A stretch of 64,000 nt of DNA from Cenococcum geophilum 1.58 (GCA_001692895.1 KV748198.1:435214-499213), one strand, 5' to 3'. Positions 33,048 to 46,760 are shown, counted from the stretch's first letter. The notes: a model not told the origin generated them from the sequence alone. Numbers and translations: made by a program.

Positions 33048-36000
33048 TATTTTATGGCATTCCACATAGGGACAACGGCAAGCTCTTTAGATTAGAAGTC
33101 CAGCGCTACATATATAGAAGACGCATAGGAACGTGCTGCAGCCACTAAAAACTGTTAAGTCACTATTACCGGAAGCCGTTAAGTCACTAATAGGTGCGGA
33201 AATTAAGTATGGAACTACTAGCGACGTACGCGCAGGCATTACTATTACTAAGATAAGTTAACAACACTTTCGGAGATTGTTATTTAAGACCTATAGTAGA
33301 CAGAATAGATAACTAGGAGTGGGAATATAAGCATAGGGTACAGTAGGACGGAGGATAAAAGAGAGGGTTATGATGCATTAGGACTAGCAGAAAGAAGTCT
33401 TTAATTTTTTATTTACTATATTTGTAACGGTCTATATAATTCTTCTAGTATTTATATAAGCCTCCCTTAAATTTATAAGAGTAATAGCGACAGGACCGAT
33501 AAAGGGAATACTAGGAATGCTAGGCCTATTCTATAATAACGGCAGAGAAGAAAGTAGGCAGCCTATTAACCTACAAAGTTTTCCTAACCTAGAGGATGCG
33601 GTACTAGACCTAACTCCTATAACGTCCAGAACCGATAACCTTTAGTAAAAAGAGGATAAGAACTAGGAGGTTAACTTACCTATCTCAGAAGAAACTGCTA
33701 GTCTATTACCTTGCGATAAACTACTAATAGAATAAGATAAGGTATATATTATGGCCTAGCCTATACTAGCTTTAGGGACTCTAGGAACTCCTTACTTTAC
33801 AGGATAAAACGTGTTGCAATTTATTGAACAATATAAGCGACTATGCATTTAACACCATGTTATAGACGATAAGAAGCATTAAGGACTTCCGGAATATTAT
33901 AACTATTAAATAGGGACCTAGATCTAAAGTCTACCTAAGTTTATTATTGCAGATAAATAGAACTTATAAGAAAGCTTTAGATAGACTACTAAGAAAGTGA
34001 CTACTTTTAATAAGTTAAGATGGTAGAATTCTTGGAAGCGTATATACTATAGTATAGAAACAACCCACCTAGTAGTATACGCGAGTACTGCAGACAATTT
34101 ACACTAATTTCCTAGAAAGTTACTAAAGCTAGTAATTTAGAAAACCGTAAACGAGGATACTGGTTTATAAAAGGACTCCTATTTAAATATTAAAAATATA
34201 CCATAACTAAAATAGGAGCTGACCCGGATAGATAAGAGTCTTTTAACTTCCACCTACTAAGGAGGGCTGTAGAAGACAGGCTTAATTCGCATAAGGGCGT
34301 AGACCGTTTATTAATAATAAACCCTAAGGAGCAAGGTCTCCGTTAACTAGTTAGACAATTCCATAAGCAGCAGCCAGCTATATTAAACTAGAGAGATACT
34401 ACTCTTCGGCCACCTATAGTCTCTTAGCTGAATAAGTCGGCAAGTGCCCGTTATATAACCTAAGAGACAGACCCTAAGCTAGAGAGCCTTACTAGTTAAC
34501 TCTGGAAGCTTAATCTTAGGATAGTTAAATTAGTAAGCGTTATATCTTTAATGCCGTTCCTTAATAGAATTCGCTAAGACCTAATATAGTATATATAGCT
34601 CCTAAATAAGGCGTTAGCGCGTTAAGAATAAGTAGGTTTATAACTAGTAATAAATAATAACGGACTACTACTATCCTATAAAGGGGCGCTATAAGAGTAA
34701 TATAAGCTAGGTTTAGGAAGGTATAAAAGACTAGGAAACCCTAGTGCATACTAGGTATAAGATAAGATGTATTATAGATATAGAGGCCCTTATTATTTTA
34801 TTAATTAATGCCTAAAGCTCTAAGAACTAGTTAGCCGGGGGTTTCTATATATAAATAAGAATAACTAAATCTGTACTAGAACACGTTAGCGCCTAGGATA
34901 TCCACTCCTATATTTACCAAGCAGCTATTAAATTTAGTTCCTTAAAGACTAGCTAAGGCAGAATGCGAATATCGATCCTAATGCGACGGCGATAGGCATC
35001 CAACCAAATATATCTTTAGTAGAGCTTATAGAAAGCAATGGCGCTAAAAGTAAAGAAGAGCTCGGCGAGTCCTGGGAAGATATATACTAAGTGGAGTTAG
35101 TATATATTAATCCAGTAGGAGCAGCAACCTAGTTGTAGCCTATAACACAGTTATACGATCTTAGGAAGCTAAGAGAAGACGTTAGGGTAATAAAACCACC
35201 TCTAAAACCGACTAGTTCGTAACCAGCAATAGTTCGAAATATATAACTAGGAGGATATATCTAAATCGCACTACAACTATAGCGGCAGGCCCCCTATTCA
35301 CTAGTAAATAATAAGGAGACTAACGAAATGGACTATGCTAAATAGCTAAAAAGAGAAGTAGAGTAAGGAACGGAAGTAACTGCGACCGCTAAAGCACCGC
35401 GACTAAAGCCAGTCAGGATAATAGACATATTAAAAGGGAATATCTTAAGCCCAACTATAATGGCGGACAAGATCTTATTAAAAACTATTAAAGTTACTGT
35501 TAGTAACTGCCTCGTGTATATACCTAAAGTCGCAAGGTTATTCTTTAAGCCGCTCCCGCCACCTCTTATAGAACCTTACTAACAAAAGTAAAAGGGCGTT
35601 AAGGCATCTATATTGTCGGCGTACTTAACGTTTTATACTAATTAAGCTAGCCTAACGACTGCGAAGGTAGACTAGATTAAACGGGAAGTAGGATTTACCT
35701 AGTTTTAATAATAATGCCTAAAGATAGAAGCATAAATAGGAGATAAAAGGGTTAAGTGCTTAATTAACTCTGGAGCGGAGCTTAACCTTATTAAGGAAAG
35801 TGTGGCTCTATAATACGGCTTGCCAATATTAAGTCTGCCCCTATAGTTATAGGGCGTACGTCTAACGTCTGCAAATAGGACTTAATCTAAGTTTATTAGA
35901 TTAGTATATACAGCCGCTATAGTTATAGGGGACGTCTTAATATCCACGACTTTTATTACTGTAGGAGAAATGTCATATAAGGTAATACCCAGTAAGCTAT

Positions 36001-39000
36001 GGTTGGTAAGGGCTAGGCTAGTAACGCAGCAAACCGCAATAGGCCAGGTATCTTATATTATTTAATTAAAAAATAGCGGAGTCGAAATAAGGTTCTTAAC
36101 ATCCTATAAGGACGCAATATTCCTTAGACTAGATAAAGGAATTAGTATAGGTAGTAGTTCGGGAAACGTATAACTAGTGCGACCGCTAGGATTGTATCTA
36201 GGGTTACTTATAACCCGGCGTATTAGGATAAAGAGGATGCTAAGGACGGAGAGGAGGGAAATAAGGTACGACTTCAATAAGGACGTTTGCTATTTTGGAT
36301 ATCTGCTAAATAGGGCAATTAACGGAAAGAAGAGCATAACGCTAAATAGAGAAAGCTCAACAGTAAAACGTTAAAGGAAGTCCTAACGAAGCACTTAGGA
36401 AGAAGGCAGAAGCTAGTATTTAAAGCGAAGGCTAGATCCCTTATATATTAAATATTAAAGATAACAGATCTATTTATAATGTAAATAGAAGGCTATAGAA
36501 GCAAGGCCTAATAAAACGCTATAAGTATAGCAACTACGTATAAACGAAAGGTAGAGAAGGTCCGCCCGGTTAATTCGTTAGCACTAGATAAAATGGTTAT
36601 AGGAGGAATAATAGAGTGGCGAGAAGTGGCCTTGCGTCAGCAAAAGGCGTCTATTTAAGGGTTGCCCCTTAGTCCATATAATTATTTCCTTAAGCCGCAG
36701 TATATTAAGCTGGCCTACGGTACATAGCTAAAGCTAAAATAATTAGAGCGCGTGATTATAGGGAACCTTTAGCTAAGAGAATAAGAAATCTTTAAGGCCA
36801 TATTGTTTAACCGAGAAGAGGCTCTAGTATAGGAGTTCTCTAAAATGGGTCGTGTTAGCAGAGATATAACTCTACTATTAAAGATTAAGACTGTACCGTA
36901 TAAAGTATAGTAAGTGCCAAACTTCCCTATACTAAGAGCCCTATAAGGGGAAGTAATAAATATATTACAAGAATAACTAGCTTAAGGGACTCTGGAATAT
37001 TACGAAAGCCTATATAGAAATCTATAGTTTTTTATAAGTAAAAAGGAATATAAAAAGTACCGGCTAATTAACGCGGCAATAAATATCAACTAAGTAACTA
37101 TTAGGGACGTAAATCTGCCGCTATATGCTAATAAGTTTTCTAAGGAGTTTATAGGGTATAAAGTTATATCTCTAGTGGACTTCTTCTTTAGATATAACTA
37201 ATTGGAGCTAGATATAAAAAGCAGGAACCTAACGGCCTTTATAACACCTCTAGGACTTCTATAATAAATAATAGTACCTATAAAAGGAATGAATTCGGTA
37301 GCCTAGTTCGTAAGGACAATTACTAAGATTCTAGAGCGATATATCCCACACTATACCTTGCCGTTTCTAGATAATATTATAGTAAAAGGACCATAGACAA
37401 TATATAATGGAGAAGAGAGCCTTTTAGGCGTGCGCAGATACATTTTAGAATATATTATGTGGCTGGACAGAGTACTTACAGATTTAGAACGAGCTAGGTA
37501 TATAATCTTAGGCGTAAAGTCTTATTTCTACAAGGACGAGATTATAGTAGTTAGTTACCGCTATAATAAAAAGGGGCGATATCTAGAAGAGTTAAAAGTC
37601 GCAAAGATTATTTACTAGAGAGATTATGAAGATATTATATCTGCCCAAGCCTTTATAGGAGTTGTTGTATATTACCAAATATAGGTAAAAGACTTCGTAA
37701 TAAAGGCAGAGCTAATCTTCCGACTGCTATGAGTAAACGTTCCGTTTATATAGGGCATAGAGTAGATAACTGCTATAAAGACTCTAAAGCATGCAATCAC
37801 TACTATACCCGCGTTAGTTTAACTAGATTATAGTAAGGAGGCTAGGCTAATTATTCTCGCCGTTAACGGATGTAAGAATGGGTAGGGATGCGGTCTTATA
37901 CAACTAGACGTGTAAGGTTATCGCCACCTATATTAATATAAGAGTGGTATTTAGTCTTAAGTAGAGTAGAAGTACAATTTAGAAAAGCTTAAATATTGGG
38001 CATTGCTATATACATTAAAGAAGTATTAAGTATACCTATACGGCGTCCGCTTTACGGTTAAAACGGATATAAATACCTTAATCGCGCAACTAAATTATGC
38101 TGCTATCAATTTACCAGGAGCCTTAATAACACAATAGCTAGCATAGATTTAGTTATGGGACTTTAATATTAGGCATGTTTTAGGGAAGAAGAATAGCCTA
38201 GCTAATAGACTATTATAATAACTACTAGATAGCGAACGACCTAATAAGCCAACTAAAGATATTAAAGAGTTTATTAACTGCGAACTAAGTGCTTTAGAAT
38301 ACACGGCTAGCCCAGTTAAAATAGAGGTGGATCTGCTATTAGAAGACTTGTATTTTAGGGAGTCTTAAAAGATTATAAAATAGCTAGTGACCTTATAACG
38401 TCTAGAAGAAATAAATACTAAAGAATTTAAAAAGTTTAAACAATATACGCTGAAATTCCTAGTGCGCAATTAATAGCTCTTCTACTAATAGTCGAAAAAT
38501 GTACTGATATAAAGGGTAGTTAATAATAAGGACGCTTAGTAAGAGATTATTAAAAGCCTTTATAATTAAAGCGGATATTACAGATAAGAAGGAACGTATT
38601 AGAGGATCTTAAATTAATATTAGTGGCTAGGGCTATAGGATTAGATATTATAGTATATTAAGTCATGTCTATAATACTAGGAGCGACAGTTAGGATAGAA
38701 AGAAGAAGCGATATACTCTATATGGGAGTCCACCTTATAGCAATAAGTAGTAGTAGATATTATATTTATGCCTCTAAGCCGTCTCGGATTCTAGTACCTA
38801 GCTATTACTTAAGAATATATATCTAAATAGGTGGAAGCTCGGGCCCTTTAAAATAAGGATGTAAAAAGTATAGCAAAGTTCCTCTATAAAGATATTATCT
38901 GCCAATAGGGAGCATTCGGATAGCTCTCTGTAAATAGTGGAGAAGAAAATGCTAACGTTACCGCTGCGCTCGCAGAGCTCTACAATATTAAGAGGGTTAT

Positions 39001-40028
39001 AGCTTCCGCTTACCACGCTTAGGCGTAAGGCTTTATAGAGCAAGGCTATAAACCTATAATAGACGCTTTAGCGAAGATAGATGGCTTATAGCTGGATAAT
39101 CTTTATACCGTTTTATAGGCAGATAGAATAACTATTAAGCAGCCTATAGGAATAACACTGGTAAGAGTTATATACGGATACAAGCATGTCCTTTTTATTA
39201 AACTCTATATACCTACTTAGTAGATACTGCCTTAGTAAATAGTCCGGACCACTATAGAGCTATTAGCACTTTGTATAAAGCAGTTTAACTAAAAAGACGT
39301 AGATATAAAAGAGGCTGTTGCGCGTATAAAACGACTAAGGGTAGTAAATAAGGAGTACTTTAATAACACCTACCGCATTTACTAGGACGGATTTAAGGTT
39401 AGAGATATAGTTATACTTTATAACACGTAGCTTAAGCAAGACTATTCTAGTAGTCGCAAGTTAGATCTAAAATGGCTAGGCCCGTTCCGTGTACGTAAGA
39501 GTTACCCTTATAAAGGATGGTACTTAATTAAGGATCTTAACGGCATGCCATTCCGTGATTAAACTCCAGGGAATAGATTAAAAAAGTTCTATTAATAACA
39601 GATATCTAAGGTCTGCTAGAAAGACTAGCTTAACTAGTTAGGCGAAACTATACTATAAGAAATAACAGTAGAGCTAGAACCTAAGGAGGATGCTATATAA
39701 AATTCACCAGTATCACAACGCCGTGTAGTTTAAGAAGTGCGCGTTTTAGAAAGATTATTTAACAGAACTAAGTATAAATCATTTAACTAGGGGATAGTTA
39801 AGTTCTAAGGTGGGGGAAGGGATATAGATAACAGCCGTGTAATCCGTTTATTTATTTACCGTATTTCCTAAAGCTCTTTCTATTACGCTTTCTTATTTAC
39901 TTTTTTAGTTAGGAATCTAATACATAGTAGCAGTAAGGTAAAAATAGAAGAATGTTTACGCATAACTATCTAGTATTATTTACTACAAAGATATTAGTTC
40001 CGCTTACCGCCTTCACCAAGCTAATAGT

Positions 40029-40055
40029 AATTTTCTATCCCAAGGATAGAAAATT
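40029..40055. repeat. Hairpin, copy in the nested LTR element
   Basis: AATTTTCTATCC and GGATAGAAAATT around CAA. It follows the end of pol on the plus strand. About 55 bases upstream (AAAGATATTAGTTC...AGCTAATAG) also match the outer gypsy element when that is read on its coding strand. Confidence 0.88.
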
Positions 40056-40237
40056 ATAATTGGTCTATTTAACAATTAGAGCCAGTAGAACTCTATACCA
40101 CTACCTAAATTTAGTAGACCATTTAGATTAGGAAGCCCTATTTAAAACTTTACCTTTTTACCCTTAATAAACCTTAAACATAGTCGCAATTAGTTAAAGT
40201 TATAAATTAAACAGAATTAACAATAGTATATTTATAA

Positions 40238-43090
40238 TGTCTTTATCTAGTAGACCTCTAGTACTATATAAAGGAGCTAAGTAATAGATTAGTAACGTCC
40301 TTATAGAAGTCAGAGGCTTCGCAGTTAATTAGTATCAGGTAGTACTCCTCTAAATCTATAACGAGATTCTGCTCTCTTAAAAAAACTACGCAGATACTAC
40401 TAGTATAGTAGTTAATTTCGTTAACTAGGATAACGGGCTGTAAGTATCTCTAGGAAGGGACGCGTTCTTATTAATCTTTAAGAATATCTCTAACGTTAGT
40501 AAGATGGCAAAAGATTAAAGAAATTAGTATAATAAAGCTAGAGAAACTATCCGAAAGTCCTAGGGATAAGGTGTTCTTAACAGTCCACTTAAACACGCGG
40601 TCTCCTATTACTTCCTTTCTACCGCCTAAAAGCTTACCGTCCACCTACTTTATAAAGTAACGGCATAAGTTAATAAGGCCCTAATTAATAGGCTTAAACA
40701 TCTAGGACGCGGTATTAAGAATACTACTTAACTATAGCCGACCGATTTTGCGCTCGCGCCAAAGATACTAGGAAGGGCAGTATTAGACTAGGTGGTGAAT
40801 AAGTATAGCTTAGGAAGATACTTAACTGGCTTCTTTATTCTAAATAAGGACCTGCCGCTAAGAAGTAGGAGACTAACTACTATGGGGCTAGAGGTTACTA
40901 ATATCGGAATTAGACAAGCAGGAGAGAGCTTGGCTTTTATACTATAAATATATTTATAACATACTTCTAACATAATAAATCCCTTAGCCTTTTAGCCATT
41001 AACACCTATTTAAGGAGGAGGTGTTAGTATTATGCCAAGTCCGTCCTAACAAGGATTACCTATATTAGTTAACTTACCTTTATTATCTATAAACGAGAGC
41101 ATTCTTACAGCTAGAACGCCTATTAGCTTGCCCTCACAGCTGCTAGTATCTTTATTAAGAAGGAATCTAAAAAGAGAGCTAACGATTACTTACTTAGAAG
41201 TAGGAGGGCTAGGAGTAGAATTAATGTTTAATAAGAACGTTATTAAGCCGGGAGATAATAAGGAGTATATTAAGGAGGCCGCAGATACTATAGCGATATT
41301 CCGCGTAAAACAAGGGTGTGACTATAAGGATGATATACCCGCTTATCTTAAGGCGTCCCTAAACTAAACCACTAAAATTAAACTAACTAAGGTTATAAAG
41401 CTCTTGCGTAGTTAGTATAAGGCAGCTAGTTCTAATCTAGAGATATATAAGATCTGCTAAATATATACGTAAGCTATAGGAGGACGTATAGGTTTAGCGA
41501 TAAAGGGTCTAAACTACGCCACACTATATTATAGACTCCGTTTAATATATTACGCTTATAACCACTTTAGCACTATAAAGACCGATCCTACTATATACTC
41601 TTAGTTTAGAAAGGCTTATAGACCTCTAGTTTTATCTAATTCCTTAGGACCGTATAAGTTTATTTATAACTTAGCGCTAAGGTTTTTATACAACAGAGAG
41701 GCTTTACTTAATTAGATAATGTTACTAGAAGACTAAGAAGTATGGCAGCGAGAAGGATCTATAATTTCGAACGTGTTTAGATAGTAGTAGAATTCTAGTA
41801 TCTTGGCGATAATCGATAAGGAAATGCGTATATACCGCCACCATTAGCGTCTAATTAATGGGCGGCTAAATTACAGCTAGTTAAGAACGATAGTCTATGG
41901 TCTTTGCCAATAGCTAATAAGATAAGACCCTTAGTATTATCGTCTCTATTGCGCCCTTAGACCTAATAGCTAGTAGCGACTTATCTCCTACCCTTATTAT
42001 GCGAAATTTGCAGTTAAAGGAGACTCTACAGCTTTCCGCTATATTAACGTTAATATTCCCTTGCTCCTTAAAAGTGGACGTAGTACTAATATAATCTAAG
42101 GGAGCGTTTCTCTAGATAATAAGACTAAGGATAACTGCACGATTATTCTACTTAGCATACATTACCACCTAAAATTATAGTAGGAGGATCTTAAGGCGCG
42201 AGGATTAACTAAGGGTAATGGATTTGTTTATAAGATCTCTAACCAAAACTGGACTACTAAAGACGTAAAAAAGTATGCGACTAACTGGGTAGCTTAGCTA
42301 TATAAGAAAGGAGATATATATATAACTATACCTTCCCTTCCTTATAGAGCAAAAGGACCTTTAACTGGAACCCGGCGAATAATACTGCTATAGTTTATTG
42401 GTATTTAGGACGATTATAATAACCTTAAGGTTACTAAAGGAGGTACTTAGGTAGAGTTGGCAGATGCGCACCGAGACTTAAAAGCGCCGCCCTGTACGCC
42501 GTCTAGATATGCTAATCTCTATGGCGCAATTCTATATTACTTCCCTATAGTAGTTAAGCTTATAGCTGCCAGCGCTCTATCTAACGCCCTTCTCGGTAAA
42601 TAACAATAGGATTCTCTAGTAGTAGTTTGAGATTATAACCTTCTTCTTAATAGCAACAGGAATGAAGTTAGGAAATGGATGCATTCCTACCGTTTTAGGG
42701 CCGTTAAGAATTATAAAGATGCGTTTAAGCTAATACGTGTAACTAAGATAGAACGCTTTAATAGCCGCTCTTACTTCTACTGTATTAATAATAGAATCAA
42801 TCCTTTAGCTGTTACGGTAGATCTAAGTAGAGTGCCCCTAGTTATTATAGAAGGATAGAGTTATATAGAGTTGCCTAAAGAATTATGGGACAGAACTAAG
42901 TAAATAGAAGGGTATAAAAGAGCTATATTATCTAAGAGCCGCCAGTCTAAAGTCTCTCTTATTACTTAGCTAAGTAGACGAGAACGGTCTTATTTAACCA
43001 GAACGGAGTCTTCTTGTTCGCTATCTTGGGTTCGTGATAAGGGTAAGGAACGTATATAATTACCTACCGCGCCTTCATTTTAAAGATAAG
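40238..43090 (+). pseudogene. Third ORF of the nested element, possibly dioxygenase-like (fossil)
   Basis: A plus-strand coding signal runs from about 40.24 kb to 43.09 kb, after pol and before the 3' LTR; the longest open part is 41,128-41,367. Around 42.0-42.5 kb the translation (KFAVKGDSTAFRY, NIIQGSVSLD, then GTRRIILL) reminds me of the double-stranded beta-helix of 2-oxoglutarate/Fe(II) dioxygenases, in the order expected for metal- and 2-oxoglutarate-binding positions. A conserved-looking domain follows (RKWMHSYRFRAVKNYKDAFK, YFYCINN). It is broken, with many interruptions. The enzyme call is from memory of the fold pattern and is tentative; gypsy elements normally lack such a frame. 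Confidence 0.4.
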
Positions 43091-43144
43091 GAGTTTTGGA
43101 GTTTTAGAAGTCGTTAGGGGACAACAACTTAGGCGGGGGAGGTA

Positions 43145-43420
43145 TGTAGTGGTGTAATTTGGCCCCTGGATTTAACATCTAGATTAGGTATAGCTTTGGG
43201 AGAGCCTAGGCCTTATATAAGTTATATAGATCGGTCTGGAGCCCTTAGAGTATTTAATAACTTAGATAAGTACGACGGACACACAATACACTCTTTTCTT
43301 TCTTTCTTACTGCCTGTTCTACTGACTAATTACGACTAACTAACCAACTAACCGACTGACTGACAGACAGACAGACAGCACTGTGACTTTCCTATCTTAG
43401 AGAGGTCGTACCCTCCCACA
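43145..43420 (+). repeat. 3' LTR of the nested element
   Basis: 276 bp, TGTAGTGGTG to CCCTCCCACA, followed by ATAC. Carries the GACT/GACA tetranucleotide array near 43,350-43,378. Confidence 0.9.
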
Positions 43421-45852
43421 ATACTAGGACCGCTCTTTACACTAAACGGCATTACTAGGTATTTAAAAAGTCCCTATTATATATAGAAAGCTATATACTT
43501 TTTATCTCCTTTATAAACATAGATTTAATTAAAGGTAGCGACTACGTTAAGCTTTGTAAAGTATCATGCTTTTACTAAGTAGTTAAGCGTTTTTTAAAGT
43601 AGAGAAATTGGATATTAGTTTTAAATCGTAATTATATTTAAGGCTTAATAATTAATATAGAATCTTAAGCCTCCTCTAGGTTTTTTAATAAATAGTATAG
43701 ATAAGGCAAATAGTAATTAACTAGGGCGAATAAATCCTTTCTTTAGGTGCTCTTTAAGGTATTATTATATTATAAGTAGCTCTTCTTATAACATACCATA
43801 TAACGGGCTAAACTTTAGCGTTATACTAGGTTTAAGTTCTATCTTAAAATTATACTCGTCTTAATATAGGGGTAGTTAGTTTACGAATTGTTTCTTAAAC
43901 GTATTAATTAGATTATAATATTCTTTAGGTATAAGAGGTTAGGGGTTAATATATTACTTTAGTTCTAACGCCTTCTTAATATCTTCTAGTATTATAGTAA
44001 AGATTTTATAGTCTTATTTTCTTACTAACAAATAAAAGGGTACGGCTTATACTATATAAATTTTAAGGGATTTTAATATATTATCTTCGTATTCTTTACC
44101 GCAATTAGTAGTTATAACTTTATTATATTAGTTTAAGGTTTATAGCAAGGGCAATTTATATTATATTAAATTTAAATAGTCGTATACGTGTTTATAGGGC
44201 AAGTGGTATTTTAAGTAATAACTTTAGCAGTAGGTTATATAGAATTTTAGTATTTCTTTAACCTAGCTAATTAAAGGGTTATATTATTTCAGCTATTTAT
44301 ATTTAAGTATTACCTTATAATGCTTTAAGGGTATTATAAATAGGGAAACGTATTTAAGGTATTTGCCTATTTACATCTTTATAAAAGTATAGTGCGTTAG
44401 TTTACTATATATTAAAGGCTTACTCTTAAAGCCTTATAGGCCTTATAGCTTATTAAGTTTCTTTAAATTTAAGTATTAAGTTTTTGCGTAGTTTGTATTA
44501 ATAAAGCCTATATTAGTAGCTCCGCTATCTATAAGGATTTATACTTCCTTCTATTTTCTAAGTATTTAAATCTTACTAAGTATATTAAGGGAGTTGTGTC
44601 GTGTATTAGCGCTAAAAGAGCCTAGATATTTATACTCTTCCACTTTTTATCTTAAGGCGCAACTTAGCCCTAGGATAATTCGTTTTCTAAGTTAACTAAG
44701 GGCAAGATGCTTTATAGCAACTAAGTATAATTTATAGAATAAGTATAACTTAAGGACTAAGAGGAGCTACGGCGGACCTTTTTAAAAGGATAAGTTTAGC
44801 AATCCCTTTAAATATATCCCTTTTTTCTATATCCGAAATATTCTTTATTTATCGGTCCCTAAGGGTGTATAGGATTAAGTAGTATTAAGGTCCATAGGGT
44901 TATATATAGGGCTTTTAGGTCTTAGAGATAGATTACGCTTTAGGGTATATACTAGTTTTATAAAGTTTTAAATATAAGGTATAGTTAGCTTTAGGGAATA
45001 AGTTTATTTATTATATTAAAGGTCCTTATTAATTCGTTAATATATTATAGCAAATTTGGGTAAATCCTTTAGTAGTTTTCTGCCTACTAACTATACTCTA
45101 ATTTTATCCAAAATAGCTTAGCGGAGAGTAATAACTTTAGCAGCTTTATTTTAATCTAGTTTACTAATAAGGCCTAAAAATTCTAAAAAGAAGCTAGTAA
45201 AGTCTTAGTTCCGTTATTATAGGTTTTTAAATTTAGTAACAGCTATATATTTATAGCTAGCGTTATTATATATTCGTTCTAGTAGAGAGATAAAAATTTT
45301 AAAATTAATAAAGGTGCCGTTATAAAAGAATAGATCTATAGTTTATATAGCGTCTTTACTTAAATAAGACATTCTATAGCTAATCTTGCTAGCTTTAATA
45401 GGGTATTAGTTATAGTTTATTAAAAGTTTAAGATAGAGCTTAGTTATAAAGGGATATAGGTTATTTTAATTTCTATTAAATATTGGAGGGTCGGGGAGCT
45501 TTTTAGATTTTATAGTAAGTACTAGGTTTATTACAGGTATAGGTTAAGCTACCGTTACTAGTTTAGGGTTTATATTTAATAGGTTAGATTCGCATATAGT
45601 TATTTTAATTTTATTTATAGGTGTTGCTATTAAGGTCTCTAACGCGAGTACTTTAGTGTTATAAAGTTCTTTGTATATTGCTTTAATTAATTACTAATAC
45701 TAAGCTTTTAGTATAGTTTATTACTAGGCTAAGGCATCTATAAAGGACTGTTATATTATAGTTATTTATTCCTTAACTAGGGCCATAATAGTTAATATAG
45801 TGGATTTAAGTTCGTTTGCCATTTTAAGGGTATTAGTATTAATATAATATAA

Positions 45853-46155
45853 TGTAAGGGCGCGAAAAGACTTTAGGGAAGATTTAAAGAAACGATATAA
45901 ATTTTATCTAAATTTAAGGGTATATAGCTCTCGCTAAGAACAAGACGTTGCGTAAAAGAGAGAAAGGAATAATAAGAGAATTATATAATTAAATAGTTAG
46001 GGGCTTAGTGGTCGATGCGTGCGTATATACGTACGCGGTCTTCGACAGACTTTGGTAATTCAATTGATCTGGCAGATTTTGGTTAAAGCGTCGGAATTCG
46101 TCTATCGAGTGTTTCACCGAGACATTCCTACTATAACTGGGCTAGTTCTATTACA
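45853..46155 (-). repeat. 5' LTR of the outer gypsy element
   Basis: 303 bp, TGTAAGGGCG to TATTACA, followed by CTATC. Less AT-mutated than its partner at 29,564. Confidence 0.9.
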
Positions 46156-46160
46156 CTATC

Positions 46161-46760
46161 TAATCTATATAAGGATAAAGTAGGAGCTATATTTACGCCG
46201 TTAGTTTAAGTAAAAGTTATCGACTTATACTAATTAGTTTAAGTAAAAGTGTTAAGAATTAACCTTTAGTAGCTTAGGGAGGCTAGATACCCAGCCTCCT
46301 TAATATTATACTATATAGCTACTAACCTTCCTAGGTTAGAATATTAAGTAATTAAAGCACTATATTTTAATATAATTCTTCCTTTCTAAGCAACACTATA
46401 AGGAAATTAAGAAGATTACTAAGGAAGAGCGGCAAAGATTAGTTAATTTAGTTGTTTTTAATCGGCGTTAAAATACCTAAGGCCCTAGCTTAATTGTAGA
46501 TTAATAGCTCTATAATTAAAGGAACAATCGCAATTCGGTGGTAGAATAGGTAGAGAGCTAGTTAGAAAGCCTAGGGTAGTAGAGGCAATTAAGGCCTTAA
46601 AACCCTTAAAAGCCTATAAAATATAAGATGTGGTAGAACGAGATGAATTAGGTAAATATTAGATACTAAAACACTACGTTTTGGAAGCTATATAGATAAT
46701 ATACTAGTATTAAAAGCTTCAATCGCGTTGATTGAGTTGATTTTGGTGGGGTCTTAACAT
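46161..46760. other. Degenerate repeat block left of the hAT target
   Basis: No frame. 46,260-46,346 is the second copy of the 87 bp repeat at 25,681-25,767. Composition changes from AT-rich to GC-richer at about 46,760, which marks the edge of the host-like sequence. Confidence 0.4.

Larger units (their letters stand above)
32772..43420 (+). mobile_element. Nested LTR retrotransposon with an extra 3' reading frame
   Basis: Two 276 bp LTRs and a 4 bp duplication ATAC (32,768-32,771 and 43,421-43,424) bound a 10.6 kb plus-strand element. Capsid-like gag lies at about 33.7-34.3 kb (IEQYKRLCI, GLPEYYNY). Protease is near 35.76 kb (LINSGAELNLI), RT about 36.9-37.4 kb with a conserved continuation (37,430-37,618: IMWLDRVLTDLERA), RNase H near 38.0 kb and integrase about 38.5-39.5 kb: Ty3/gypsy order. 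Pol ends near 39.79 kb. A further 3 kb region with its own coding signal follows before the right LTR. Broken with many interruptions; younger than its host element. Confidence 0.88.
29564..46155 (-). mobile_element. Ty3/gypsy retrotransposon, broken, with a nested LTR element
   Basis: Two 303 bp LTRs are bounded by a 5 bp duplication CTATC (29,559-29,563 and 46,156-46,160). Without the nested element (32,772-43,420) it is about 5.9 kb, normal for gypsy. The coding strand is minus. Gag lies at about 44.8-45.84 kb (start MANELKSTI; KLPDPPIFN-type motif); protease/RT at about 43.4-44.6 and 32.3-32.77 kb; RNase H near 32.1 kb; integrase about 30.4-31.8 kb. A polypurine tract (read as CCCCCCTTTTT on the plus strand) adjoins the left LTR. 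Broken, with many interruptions. It is older than the element inside it. Confidence 0.9.

Noticed and set aside
38798-39043. 81-codon minus-strand frame
   Set aside because: Antisense shadow of the integrase region of the plus-strand nested LTR element.
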